DNA of 64,000 bases from assembly GCA_000349905.1 (NCBI GenBank), contig KB722737.1:18236-82235 (forward strand), read 5' to 3'. Made by a program: the position numbers and the translations under genes. This stretch comes from Volvariella volvacea V23. Lineage: Eukaryota; Basidiomycota; Agaricomycetes; Agaricales; Pluteaceae. Each line of letters begins with the position of its first letter. Positions within the stretch are counted from its first letter, which is position 1. The notes beneath the pieces were generated by a model. The model searched no databases. It was given only the letters and a program-made list of their open reading frames with translations, and was not told the DNA's origin. This document shows, in pieces, positions 47,501 to 59,354 of the stretch.

Positions 47501-47599
47501 CGACCCGACCAGGAGCATGGTAGACCCAACAAGGATAACTTTGGGGATGCAGGTACTGAGGGAGGACAGGCGCAATCTGGATTCTCACGGCAGTGTTGA
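44563..47599 (+). CDS. GAD: Glutamate decarboxylase, PLP-dependent, 555 aa
   Basis: Converts glutamate to GABA and CO2 in the cytosol. Fourteen exons: 44563-44578 (16 nt), 44638-44914, 44987-45111, 45181-45379, 45446-45615, 45676-45906, 45964-45997, 46053-46200, 46431-46525, 46883-46937, 47031-47072, 47143-47185, 47242-47316 and 47442-47599, all in phase. Landmarks: [12 protein letters not shown] + [39 protein letters not shown]; the PLP lysine in [15 protein letters not shown] (about Lys312); HYLG + TFTLNFSK; and [14 protein letters not shown]. The last about 45 residues are a polar extension with no motif I recognise. Introns 8 and 9 (230 and 357 bp) are longer than the rest. Confidence 0.95.
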
Positions 47600-47923
47600 G
47601 GTATGGGTTTCAGGAGTTTCGTTCGCAACGGGGGCGAGAGTAGCAAAAAAGTGAATAGCATGCTGTACCCATTACTAAAAACGCATAGTGATAAAAGTAT
47701 TTTTAATTTTACAAGTTTTCCGTTCGACTCTAAACCCTTCTAATCAGGAAACCAAGAGCCGTAGCTTTACAATAACGTTCTTCGCGTCTTCACGTTCCGC
47801 CCATCCGTCTATGTGCCGCACCCTTACCATTGCCTGCAATTGGGTTCGGTCATGCCTTCCGAGTCCTGACCGATTTCGTAACCTTTGTGGAGTTCATATT
47901 TTGGTGTTGTCTATGTTCGGACT

Positions 47924-50669
47924 CTATCTCAAATCACCTTGCGGGTTCTCATAGGGAGTATCGTTCCTAGTGAAAAGGAAAAAGGTGAATTCCAAAGTTA
48001 GCACGCTGAGGTAAATGATTTGTGAAACACGTTGCGCATGTAGGAACTGAGGTGCCAAAGCTAGTTTATCAAGGGCCAATTCCCGGCGAGCACGGTTTTT
48101 CCCGATCCAAAAAAGGCTGTTACGCACTCTGAGTGATTGACCCTTGAGCTGAAGGATGGGTATCATGAGAAGGAACACAAGAACGACGACTCTAATAAAA
48201 GTCATTAGGTGATTGTGAGTAACAGTGCGGACCGAGTGAGCCAGGACACATACGCAGCCTCGACACCGAATGTTTCTAGTGCGCCCCGCTTTTCGGCCCA
48301 CGGCACCTGGAAGAATGCGATACTAAATCCACCCAGGATTCGCGCGAGAGTAAGGAGTGCGCTTATTTCTCCCTAGGTCCATGTAAATATCGGGCATGAC
48401 ATGATTTGGTGAGCTCCCTTACCTGTTGTCTCGGGAAACAATCGTTGCAGTAAGCGTCTAGCATGTTACTTAGCGCGGTTTGGATAGCCCAGAGGTTGCC
48501 ACTTACACACTGAAACTGTTCCTACCATCATCCCAACAGTGGCTATTGCCCAGCCAATTATGAGTACACTCAAGTGTAGATGTTGCTGTATGGCGGCCCC
48601 AAGAAGTAGGAACCCAACAGTGTTAAAAACCACTGCAGGGTAGCATGCCCTGAAAAAGGTTGGTTAGCGGAATCACACAACAATGATGTGGTCTTACCAT
48701 AACCTCGCTTCTGCCTCAAATACCCCGCTATGTCGTTGAACATACTTGTCCATGATCCAGTCGTTAAGATAGCGTCCAACCAGTTCTCCGATAACAACAG
48801 ATATCTGATTGTTCATTAAGGGACTGTGCACGATCAAGGATTTAGAATCAGACTTACTACTGGGGTTGCGTATACTCCCGCGATTGCAATATGGCTCAGA
48901 TGGAACGGATCGGATTCCAGGAAGACAACATTGGTTACCTGTTGAACAGGATGCGAGGGTGATTGCAAGTCAAGCTTCGATAAGACTTACATTGATGCCA
49001 ATACCAAAGCCAAAGAGCAATGCCTATCATTAAGCAATCAGTCATCGCTAGTGACGCAAATTATTCTGTTTGCATACCTCGAAAATCAAAATGCTTAGGA
49101 GATGAGGCCTCCATACGACCCTTAAGGGTTCCAGTGCAATGTCCGTCCATCGTGCACGGTATTTCGCCATTTTCACACCGGTGAGCCCTAGCAATGTCTC
49201 CACCCTATAACGCAATCCAGATGTAGGACGAGCTGGAATTGGCCTGACGGTGCGATCATACATCCTGCGGTGATTTCTGTCAATGTGGTCCACGGCCTCA
49301 ACGGGTACCACTTACGTTTCTTCCATAAAGAGTGCAATGACTAAACAGATAAGCCCATTATAGATGGTCCCAAGGGCGTAAGACCACCGCCAGCTTCGCG
49401 GGTAGATTAAATTTAATGCGAGAGGCCGAAAGCGATTCCACGTACTCGATCTTAGCCGCCATAAATCCACACACAAACGGCGAAAGGAATGGAGAGACCA
49501 CGAATCCCATCGTCCATAGATTGAGCTAGGAGGATTGAGCCCTAGCACGTAGGTACCCTCGAAAATACTCACCTTGCGAGCCTGGAGATGGAAGGGGTAC
49601 ATATCCGTCACAACGTACAGGCCCTGAGGGGTTGAGTTAGTGAAGGGATGAGGAAACACCGAAATAACCTACTGTAACTTGGGGGACCGTTCTGATATGG
49701 TATTAATAGCTTGAATGGTACGCATCATATGAAGTGACACACCCGAAAAAGGCGGCAAGGCATCTCATGGCTGAGAGAAAATCAATTTTAAGTTGGGCGA
49801 ACTTGGCCTGTCGAAAAGGGAATGCTTACCCGTAAAAATGGGTAGACTCTGTGAATATGTAGCTCCAAGCATGAATGCGGATGCAAGTGCCTAGTCTTTG
49901 TGAGTTGATAGTCTTATTCTCAGAAAGAGTGTCCTACCTGGGACCAGAACAAGACGGGTAGTCGGCCATACTTTCGAGAGAGCATGACACCAAATATGCC
50001 TCCCCATCCTTCAAAGGAATAAAAATAAACTTTGGGCGAACTTTCATGATTAATAGAACCAACCCAACAGAAATATGCTCCAACTAGTTGACGCTGTTGT
50101 CAGCTCCATTCCTAAGAGCAAGGAGATCAACATACTTAGCAGTAAGGTTGTTAATGACAGCTGGTGTGGTATGAAATTCATCCGCGAGTCCAAAGATCGC
50201 AGCAATGCCTACGCAGCGCGTAAATCAGTGAATTGAGTCACTGGGGTTAGAGGTAACTTCTACCGACCAATGCCAACGTTAAAGTCCGGGCATATTGATG
50301 TCAATGTGATGATCAATAACTGGATTGACTTGCGCGTTTCGCTCCACTGGATATACCAAGTCAGGATCAAGGAGAAGGGGAAAGGGAGACATCCAACATT
50401 TTGCGGGTCATCAGGAGAGTCTGTCGGCTGGGGCCACAGTACCTTCTTTCTGTCTTTAGAGAGTTTCAATCTCTTCGCTACAGCTTCCCCAAACTCTATT
50501 TTTGCTTCCCTAGCAAGACGATAAGAGGTGGGGCGTCAAATGGACAGCGCATCACTCACTCAGGATCAAGCACCAGTCGACCCCCCCACTCAAAAGCGAG
50601 CAGGTCTACTTGTGAGTCGTTGCAGAGCGTGGATTCGCCACGGGAGTAAGTCTTTTCGACGGTGCTCAT
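47924..50669 (-). CDS. MFS transporter (drug:H+ antiporter-like), about 586 aa, 20 exons
   Basis: Major facilitator superfamily membrane protein with about 12 spans. Read by eye as 20 exons from ATG 50667-50669 to the stop at 47924. Order of landmarks: DPQN + WSETRKSIQLL; CPDFNVGIGIAAIFGL; NNLTANWSIFLLGWGG; SRKYGRLPVLFWSQ; FTAMRCLAAFFG; GLYVVTDMYPFHLQARK + LNLWTMGFVVSPF; DWRWSYALGTIY; LIALFMEET; a long cytosolic loop (RPIPARPTSGLRYR); FGFGIGINVTNVVFLES; ISVVIGELVGRYLND; YAYCNDCFPRQQ + GEISALLTLARILGG. The substrate cannot be told. About 75 residues follow the place where relatives usually end. It converges on the decarboxylase gene (324 bp apart). Confidence 0.85.
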
Positions 50670-52589
50670 GGCTGAGGGGTTGTGGGCTACTCCCAACAGA
50701 GAGTACTGAACAACCTTTTATACGTTGGCGCATTAAAAATCACTCCACGATTGTGCACCCCTCATCAAGTATAAATCGACAGTATGGCGCATACAGTCTA
50801 CTTTGGGACGCCAATACGTTTGCAGGGGCGATAGCCTGATAATGAGTCTGATTTTACGCCAGATTGAGTTGATGGGTTTGAACAGGCGTAAGACCCGGTG
50901 GGGAAGCAAAAGTCTTAACGATGGCAGTACATCGTTCCCACGTCCTGGAGTGTGTGCGGAGAGCCTGAAAACACTGCAGTTGAAGGGTATCGCATATTCG
51001 AGTAACCCGCCAATATTCTGATTGACCCCGATTCTCGAGTCCTGCGCAGCCCTGTCAGCCAAGTACCCGATGCGTCATTCCTGCTGGATCGCCGATTCAG
51101 GGAATGGGAAGCATGAGCCAACTTTGGAATCAGGAGATGGGTAGGTGGCTGAGCGTTGTGTCCTCGGCTACTCAAGGGTCAAAGGAGGACGCGTAATCCT
51201 GCACAATCGACCAATGGCATAAGTGAGCAGCAGAGTGTTTGAAATGTGCGATTTTGTGGGCGGCGTAACTTACGTACTGTGAATACCCAGGAGGTAGAAT
51301 ATGGGAGTTGTGTATTCCCACGCATGGCCAGCCATAGTTTTGGCTTGATTAATCCTGTGCCGATGGTCGACACCTTGGGTGTTGAATAACCTTAGCCCCG
51401 CAACTGCATGGAGTTTGAGAGGCCAATTTGCTCAAGATCGAAAACCAAAAGGAGGGACGCTGTTGACTGCCATCAAGTATCACATCTGATTTCTGCAATG
51501 TCAAGATTAATTGAATTCTGGATTGCAGGGAGAGTGCAACTTGCATGGACGCCGTTACCCCGAAAGATTGAAGCAATTATGTCTGGTGGATGAACATCGT
51601 GTTGGCAGTTTATACAACCAGAAAATGAGGATCAACCTATTTTTGCACATCTTGCACTAATTTCGAATAAGAGCACCCCAATATACAGGACCATTTCCTT
51701 GAACGTTGCACCCTTGCTTGAAGAGTGCAATATGGTTTGTTTTTCCGACAATTAAAAAATATCCCTGAGCCTTAAGAATTCAGAGTAGAATGACCGTGTC
51801 TGATGATCATTGAAACTACACTGCGGTACTCATCTACAAGGGTGAGCTTCATTTCGGTGTACAAATAGCAGATAGACTCACCGAAGGCTCAGGAGACAGT
51901 GCTCAAAGTGGTTAAGTTCGTATCCAAAGAGCGAACCTTTTGGCTTCAAAACTCCAATAATTGAATTAGTCTAAAATCCATCTTGTCCACGTGCCAAGGA
52001 CAGCCTATGGTGTACGCAGGATCGTCGACTAATCGAGTCTGGTATACCGTAAACTCCAGGGCGAGGAACGCACTCACTTGGGAACTATTGCGAGAGTTAC
52101 AGAATTAAATAGAGCCTAGACAAACTTACCGCGAATCCGTGTTCCCAGCTACTACCATCAGGCCAATGAGAACGAGTTGTAATTGCATTAGACAGGAGAA
52201 ATTATACCCAATAACATCCGACCGGGAGATGATCAAGCTCAGGAATAGAGGAATAGAGAAAGATTACCTCCCTGCCCACCTCTGAAATTGAGTGGCTATT
52301 TAGATGTCCAAATATGGTGCCGGAGGCTTTAGTGCCCTTATGCCTCCGATGTTTTTTTGCAACACGCGTTCGAGTGATTGAACTCGCCAGCTGACATCTG
52401 GAAGGAAAGGTTCTGCAGTCAATGAAGGGTGCGTGATGCTGCATACCGTGCAATGTCAGCCACACAAATATACGGTGTTCACGTAGTCACACCCCTGTAG
52501 ATATCAACTGAGGGGCGAGATTACACTGGTTGGGACAAGCAAGCTCATGTTCTATCTAAATTAGCAGCGTCAGAAACTGTACAACAACA
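50670..52589. other. 1.9-kb region with no gene recognised
   Basis: Short open frames only. Between about 52000 and 52330 the minus strand shows several splice-like junctions (for example GTAAGT after a TRSHWPDGSSWEHGF stretch), which may be remains of a spliced gene, but I cannot join them into a recognisable protein. Confidence 0.35.
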
Positions 52590-53697
52590 CTAACGAGAAG
52601 ACTGCGATTGAGCAAATTCCCAATGCCGTAGGACAGCGTCCCAGTGTTCGTCAGGGCAGCTATGCGCATGTGCCACATGATGCGAATCCTCAAACTGTCG
52701 GAGCGTAATGTGTTTGATTCCACGAATGCCCTTTGCTTGCGCCGCGTAGCTTCAATCTCTTTCCACGGTACCAGGCGATCCTTCTTCGAATAGAGGTAGA
52801 GACATAGAGCATTGGTCCTCATCCATGGGATGACTGCAGAAGTTCCATCCGATCGGGTATTGAGCTTGCCCTTGATTCTCTCTATTACTGTGGACTTCAG
52901 AAGTAGGCCGATTAGTGCAAGAAGGTATTCAAAAATAATGCATAATATTCATGATGACGAAAAGAAGCTGACGGAAAACAAGAAGGGGAACGAGGGCTCC
53001 ATAGGCACGCTTGTGCGCAGAAATACCACCGTCGCCAGGGGAGGAACCAAAGACAATGGCAGAGTGGGAGAGGCAAAATTGGGATGTTGACTAACGTGAG
53101 GAGCGCGTTGAGGTTGTCAAGTTGGAAGCTACCACCTAAATAACATCAATACGAACCCCGTCATATCGCTGTCTAGACGTATCGTTGGAAAACAGTGGAT
53201 GAGGACGCTCAACAAGTCCCCTGAATTCGTGGGTGAACATCCTGCGGCTTCAAGGACCCTCAATATAGGCTTTAATGTCCGCAAATTCGTGAAAGTGACC
53301 TTTAGGAACATAGCTCAATGAGCGAGATCAACTCACCCTAGTTATTTGGGGAGCCTAGAACTGAAGCCCTCTGCATTAACCAAGGCCACTGTGGAGTTGG
53401 GGAATAAGAATATCTTCTCGTATTCGGCGGTATACTTGCGCAAATGAGGCAGTCGAGCGCCCACTAAAACCGGATTCAGCGTGAGCGCTCGTCAAAGTGC
53501 GGATATCGCACTCCAACCAAACATGAGAATGAGTCTACCCAGTGCTAGGTAAATTGGTGTAACTAAGGCACAGATTCATAGTGGACATGCCTAGGCTCAC
53601 CCTTCTCAACACGCGTCGATCCCTTCCTCAGATACATTCCATCCTCGATTGTGGTAAACCCTGCAGGAAGTGAGTTACGCGAACGATCTCCCGACAT
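52590..53697 (-). pseudogene. Decayed PaxU-like (DUF829) hydrolase
   Basis: A paralogue of the gene at 54078-55206 with the same exon plan: exon 1 (53591-53697), a 23-nt exon 2 (53512-53534, RLILMFGWM), and exon 3 from 53463 (GARLPHLRKYTAEYEKIF). It is then broken: an in-frame TAA near 53345, a lost donor at the nucleophile-elbow exon (FSNG replaced by FPT), a frameshift before SAIVFGSSPGDGG (about 53050), and another after SKKDRLVPWKEIE (about 52740), beyond which FEDSHHVAHAHS is readable in a different frame. Intron 1 starts with GC (AG/GCATGT) where the intact gene has GT. Decay is moderate; many motifs remain. Confidence 0.8.
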
Positions 53698-54077
53698 AGT
53701 CTGGAAGATGGTGGGGGTGAGGGTCGTCCAACGTCGCCATTTGTACGAGTAGACATGAGCGGAGTTGCACAGCAAGCCTGTTGTTCTCCATCCTGATGCG
53801 GCTTGGGCTGGATGGTTGATTGGGCGTTAAGTGGGGTTTGTTTGATCTCCCGGACGATGGCAAACATGGTCATTGCAACCAATATGGTTAGGGTGGCATA
53901 TGTGCATTTGTGTCTTGGATAGCTATGAGCACAACCGGAATTCGGTAAATAACTTCGCGCTCAGAAGTTGCATAGGTGCATCTACAGAGCCCAAAAGGTC
54001 GATTACAAGAATTAAAAGACTAGTATAAAAATTTGAGATCTAGATGCTCTAACTGCCGGTACGGAGTAACGAAAGCG

Positions 54078-55206
54078 CTACAAAGGAGACTGAGATTGAG
54101 CGAACTTCCAATGCTGTTGCACGGCACCCCAATATTCGTTGGGGTAGCTGCGTGCATGTGCAACGTGGGGGGAGTCCTCAAATCTCCGTAGAGTAACATG
54201 TTTAAAGCCACGAACGCCCTCTGCCTGTGCTGCGTGCCTTTCGATGTCCGTCCAAGGCACCAAGTGATCCTTCTTTGAATATAAGTAGAGTCGAGGGGTA
54301 GCCTTGGTCATCCAAGGTATGACCGCTGGTGTCCCGTCGGATGGGGTATTCAATCTTTCCATGAGGCGTTGCAGCGGGGTCGCCTTAGGAAGTAAGCCGA
54401 TGAGGGACAGGAGATATCCTATATAGTGAACGAGAGTCATAGCCACATAAATAAATTGACGGAGAATGGGATTGCGAACAAGTGCTCCAAAGGCCCGTTT
54501 TGCTGAAGAGAGGCCACCGTCGCCTGGGCATGAGTCAAAGATGATTGCGGACGAGGTTATTTGAATTTGGAGTGTTGGCCAACGTGATGCGAAGAGCTTG
54601 TTCAAGTTCGCGAGTTGGAAGCTACCGCCTAGGAGTAAATGCGTCAGTAGCCGTTCAATTAAAAACCGATGGAAATACCATTGGAGAACGTGTGAATTAA
54701 TATATTCCCTGCTTCTGATGGATTTCCGTTGCTTGTAGATTTTCCTACGCTCTTGATGATCTCTAGCAATGGTTCCAGTTTTCTCATCTTAATAAAGATG
54801 TAGAAAATTGAGGTTATGCCATTATACAGACAAGCTGACTCACCCTGATCCTCTCCGGAATCCAAAATAGAAGGGGCGGGCATCTTACCAGTGCAATTGT
54901 GGTATTGGGGTATATTTTCTGATATACGGACGTGTACTTTTGTAAATGCAGTAACTGTGCGCCCACTGGAACTCGGCTTAGCAGGTATAACAAAGGTTGG
55001 GAGGGAGAGGCGTACTCCACCCAAACATAACAATGAGTCTGATACACAACAAATCAGCTATTAGACCCTAAACTCAACTCACTGAGGAATTACCTGGGTT
55101 CTCCTTCGCTGATACTAGGAGATCCATTCTTGAGATAAATGCCATCCCCAATCTGAATCAGGTCTTTCGCTGAGGAATTAACCGATGTACTCGTAACTCC
55201 CGCCAT
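54078..55206 (-). CDS. PaxU-like / TMEM53-type alpha/beta hydrolase (DUF829), 305 aa
   Basis: Five exons: 55094-55206, 55016-55038 (23 nt), 54844-54965, 54679-54787 and 54078-54628, total 306 codons. Landmarks of the family: RLIVMFGWMGAQLLHLQKY then YPNTTIALVR; the nucleophile elbow HTFSNGGS (about residue 120); IIFDSCPGDGG; LYLYSKKDHLVPW, with the likely acid; and SPHVAHARSYPNEYW, with the likely His. DUF829 proteins occur in fungal secondary-metabolite clusters (PaxU is named from the paxilline cluster) and as membrane-associated TMEM53 in animals; the reaction is not established. Hydrophobic stretch at about 195-220 could be a membrane segment. Its decayed twin lies just downstream and a dehydrogenase gene starts 246 bp upstream on the other strand. 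Confidence 0.88.
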
Positions 55207-55452
55207 GTCCTGTGAGGTGACGGCGTGAAACTAAGTTCACAATTCCACGCAGCACTGCCATTTATACGCAAGCCTGTTGGGGTTGTACGGCAAATCCCCA
55301 ATGGTACTTGTTGCCGGCAAGTAATAAGCCGTCTACCCGTACGCGTGTGCGTATGATTGTCCGTTTTCCTTTATTTGATCCTCCCTGCCGTCGCAAACAT
55401 GACTAACTCACACAGCTTATCTTATCTGGTTACTAACCGACATTAACCCGAC

Positions 55453-56466
55453 ATGAGAGCTCTGGTCATTGGTGCCTCGCGTGGACTTGGTTTGGAGCCC
55501 GTCAAAGCACTTAAATCGCGACAAATTGACCAGGTGTTTGCAACCGTCCAGTCCGTGGAAAGGGCTTCCAATATCCCCGAAGGCGTCCATATCATTGATG
55601 GCGTGGACCTGAGCAAGGAAGATGCTGGGAAGAGGATTGTAGATGAATTAAACGGTGTCCAGGTCGATTTGGTTATTTTGAATGCGGGAATATTTAAGAA
55701 AGAGGTTTGTTCATTTTATTCTCTATTGAGTTGATGCCCTCGACTGTTGGGAAGACCCTAGACGAGCCCAACTTCGTTGATGAAGTTGCGATGTACACAG
55801 TCGTATCTGTTGCGCCTGTTTTTATCGCTCATTATCTGTATGTCTTCACAACGACTCTGTATGACTACACACTGAGCTACCAAAGTATTAAGGCGGATGC
55901 ATTTGCTCCAGGCGCCAAATTCATTCTCATCTCGAGTGAAGGAGGCTCGATAACACTTCGCACGAAGGAGGAAGGCGGCGGAAACTATGGTCATCACGGA
56001 AGCAAGGCAGCAGCGAATATGGTAGGAAAGCTACTGGCCAATGACCTGTATGATAGGAAAGTGACGGTAGCGATGATTCATGTGAGTCAGCCGCACTAGG
56101 CAAAGGGTTAATTTCTCAACAGGCATTTTCGTAGCCTGGTTTCATGAGGACAGAGATGACGAAAAATGTAGGGTATGACAAATACTGGGACTCTGGAGGA
56201 GGTAGGTTTTCATGTCGATCTCAAACCAGCTCTCCTGCAATAATCGTTTATCGTAGCTGTTCTACCCTACATTGCTGCGGACTCTACTCTGGACTTCATT
56301 GGACAGTTAACCCACTCTCAAACAGGGACATTCTGGGCACCACGGGGGCCAAGGTAAGGCAGATCTTATAGCTATCTACAACTGACTTACCTGGACCAGG
56401 GACATTGGAGAGGCTGAGCGAGTATTAGGCAAAGATTTGCCCACTCCCCTCCAGTTGCCTTGGTAA
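55453..56466 (+). CDS. Short-chain dehydrogenase/reductase, 253 aa
   Basis: NAD(P)-dependent oxidoreductase with a Rossmann fold. Six exons: 55453-55704, 55755-55837, 55886-56081, 56135-56201, 56257-56353 and 56400-56466, total 254 codons. Landmarks: ALVIGASRGLGLEPV (cofactor glycines), DLVILNAGIFKKE (NAG motif), FILISSEGGSIT (catalytic Ser region), GGGNYGHHGSKAAANM and IHPGFMRTEM. In the usual Y-x3-K site the residue four before Lys is His, and the nearest Tyr is six before Lys. The C terminus (GTFWAPRGPRDIGEAE ... PLQLPW) matches a fungal SDR group. The substrate cannot be predicted. Divergent to the PaxU-like gene. Confidence 0.9.
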
Positions 56467-56617
56467 TTGTTGCGTCGAACAGCGATTTTCCAGTTTTTTG
56501 TGTGTAGTTATCTTAATGGAAGAGTACAACCCGAAACATAATTAATCTCTAAATGTAGGATCTGCTGCATTCTACGCTAGGGAACTGAAATTGTATCATT
56601 GAACCCTTTTTGACTAC

Positions 56618-58195
56618 TCAGGGTATATTGTGACTATGTAGATAGATGCCCTCAAATTCCCGCCCCGATTCATATTTCTGATATTCCAAACCCAACCGGT
56701 GGTATGTCTCTACGATGTGTGATTCCTGTACATCGTCCAAGATGACCTCGAAGACCAGAGACTTCATCAAATGACCAAGGTCCTTCCTCATCCGCAACCA
56801 AGAACACAACAAATCGAAATACCACAAACCAATCGGCTGATCGAAAAAGAGGGAATTTAGGGTGGGAAAAGGAATGGGAGTCCCTGGTGGAATATGCGTT
56901 TCCGGAACGAAGATTGCCTGGAAGAACTCGAGAGGTAAATTGGTGTGGTGATTTCTTGTGAATGATATGGATTCTAAACAAACCAAGTTTCCGAAGACCT
57001 GTCTCCACTGTGTGTCCCTCATTGGGATGCTAGTCGATGATAGAGAACGAAGGCGCTGTAGAGGGAGTGAATCGAGTATGTCACAAGCAAGCTGAGGCAC
57101 GAGATCCTGCCATGGGGTGAAGAGGGAAGTGTCCTTAAGACGAAAGGTAAATCCTCCCGAGTGATAACGATCTGTCCGTGGTGTCAATGTATCCCCTCGT
57201 ATTTCGAATAAGAACGGTCTCTCCTCCACGAAGAGCTCCTCGATATATGTAATCTGCTCCCCATCCACGGCTTTTCCGAAGCGAGATAGGAATGGTAAAA
57301 TTAGCTCATACTCGCTGTGAGTGCTGGTGAGTGAAATGCGGACACTAGACTCGGGGTTGACGCAAATGCAATCAAGGAGGGCTGAGCATGCGACAACCGG
57401 CTCGTCCAGTGTTAGATGAGCAAGCGAGCCTAACATAACCGGAATCGTCGTAGGACAGGGATCTGCCATAGAGAATGATAACGTCTCACGAATTTCTAGG
57501 CTCTGTAGAGTAGGCATACTACGGAGGATGTCGGTTAGCTCGAGTAGGGTAGGAGAAGGAGTGACGCAAGTGATGGAGAAATGGGTGAGCTGGGGCAGAA
57601 AGCAGAAGAAAGAAAGATGAGGACTCCATTTCAAGAGCCTAACGTCACTGATGGATAATTCCTCTAAAACCGGGGCGGTGGTATCAAAGAGGTGTGCGTC
57701 GCCTAAGAATGTGATGTACGACAGTCGGACCTGCCGTAGTATGAGTGCGGGGCGCAGTAGCCATGGGAGGACCTCTTCATCTAGGTCACGCAGGAGGTCG
57801 AGGTCCAACACACGAATTCGATGTAGTTGTGAGAGGGTGAGGGCCAGTATACGCTTGTGGTCTTCAAAGGTATATGCGAGTGCCGCACTAGTATAAAGAT
57901 GGATGATTATGGTCAAGGGACAATCTTTGGATCGTCGGATGAGTTCTGCGATCCACGCCATGTCGCAGCCCTTGAAAACTATAGTCGACCAGAAGGGTCC
58001 ATGTGCAATTGCAGCGTGACGCCAATGCCGACAGATAGACGTTAGTGTAAGATGGGCATCGTAAGATGGCAGTAGTCCATGGGGATATATTGATGAACCA
58101 CCGATAACATACTGGAAGATTTCGCAAACGAGTTCGGATGGGAGCACCAAATTGGATGAGCTATGGTTGACTCTTTCAGCAAAATTGGTGAGCAT
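56618..58195 (-). CDS. F-box protein, 525 aa
   Basis: Single exon. F-box at residues about 15-70: NLVLPSELVCEIFQYVI ... ICRHWRHAAIAHGPFW, typical of Agaricomycete F-box proteins. The rest shows irregular leucine-rich segments (RIRVLDLDLLRDL, LEELSISDVRLL, LQSLEIRETL). It lacks the ISRWRR signature of the 20-31 kb cluster and is not a close relative of the gene at 3169. Expected SCF substrate adaptor; target unknown. The ATG at 58193-58195 fits the usual short leader before the F-box. Confidence 0.85.
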   Translation of the reverse strand: MLTNFAERVNHSSSNLVLPSELVCEIFQYVIGGSSIYPHGLLPSYDAHLTLTSICRHWRHAAIAHGPFWSTIVFKGCDMAWIAELIRRSKDCPLTIIIHLYTSAALAYTFEDHKRILALTLSQLHRIRVLDLDLLRDLDEEVLPWLLRPALILRQVRLSYITFLGDAHLFDTTAPVLEELSISDVRLLKWSPHLSFFCFLPQLTHFSITCVTPSPTLLELTDILRSMPTLQSLEIRETLSFSMADPCPTTIPVMLGSLAHLTLDEPVVACSALLDCICVNPESSVRISLTSTHSEYELILPFLSRFGKAVDGEQITYIEELFVEERPFLFEIRGDTLTPRTDRYHSGGFTFRLKDTSLFTPWQDLVPQLACDILDSLPLQRLRSLSSTSIPMRDTQWRQVFGNLVCLESISFTRNHHTNLPLEFFQAIFVPETHIPPGTPIPFPTLNSLFFDQPIGLWYFDLLCSWLRMRKDLGHLMKSLVFEVILDDVQESHIVETYHRLGLEYQKYESGREFEGIYLHSHNIP

Positions 58196-59354
58196 TTACT
58201 TGAAAACCACTTGCTTGACTGGGTCACAGAACGGATTGAAAAAAGAAGAGACTCTCAATGCTTGACCTTGACAACAATGGAGGTACAGCAAGTTCATAGT
58301 AGTCCATGGACCAATTCCGGCAAATTCCGGTCGATTAGCGATTCAGTTCGTCAAATCCTTTATACTTTTACAACAGCCACAAGAGGACACTTACTTTTTG
58401 GAGCAGACACCGAAGAGCTGGCTAAGGAATCTTTCTCATCCGGACATGGGAGTTGAAGTGGGTCTCCTTCATGCAACTTGGATCTCATCATGGTGTGTGG
58501 CTCCTGTTACAGATATTTACTCTAACCTCGAGAGGAGGGCGTGTATCATTCATGTGTGGTTTTTCTCATGATCTGCCGTCATGTCGTTCAACCCTATAGC
58601 TCTTGATTTAATTTTGGCCCTTGAACACGAAGTATAAGCCAGCAGTGTTATGCTGTAGCACATACCCGGTGACAGGACCTCAAGGTGAAACTAACATATC
58701 GAGCCACGAAATGGAGCTAACTGCGGAAGGGTTCTCTTCGGTTCCACTACCTCTGATTGGCGCTGAGAAGCCATAACATAATCGGGAACTCATCCACTGC
58801 CAGTCCACTACTTATAGAACTTGACGATTATCCGAGCTCAAAATCTTTCTGACATCATTCTGACACTTTTCGCAAGCAGAGATGTGCAACCTTAAAGCCG
58901 CTTATTGGAGTTCCATGACGCGCTTCAATTGCATTTTGAACATTGCTGAGGCGCCCATATATCTCCTCTTAGGGAATGACCTGCACACGCACTATCCTCA
59001 TGGACAAGGGTTTGTCAAATAGGACTTGATTGAATGAGTGCGATACTCTGAAAGGTACCGAGATTGTCGCTTCATTGTTTTTGTTCTCTCTTTTCGAGAA
59101 CTTCCATTGATCGGCATTTGATGTGCACAGAATGCTTGTGATATGTAGGAACTGTGGCTTCCGATTGACAACCTCGAGGCAGCCACAAATTATGTTGTTG
59201 CTCTATAAGCGCGCGCTCGCAGAAATGCGAGGTGTTTGAAGCGCTCCAGCCTCGCGTCTATAAAGAGGTTGGGTTTCTTGCAAGTGTCCGAATCCCAACG
59301 AGATCTTCCAAACCATTAGCACCCTTCACCATTTCCTTCCCAGGCAGACAAGCT
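58196..59354. other. 1.2-kb intergenic region
   Basis: Divergent flanks of the F-box gene and the membrane-protein gene. Open frames are short and unrecognised. Confidence 0.5.
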
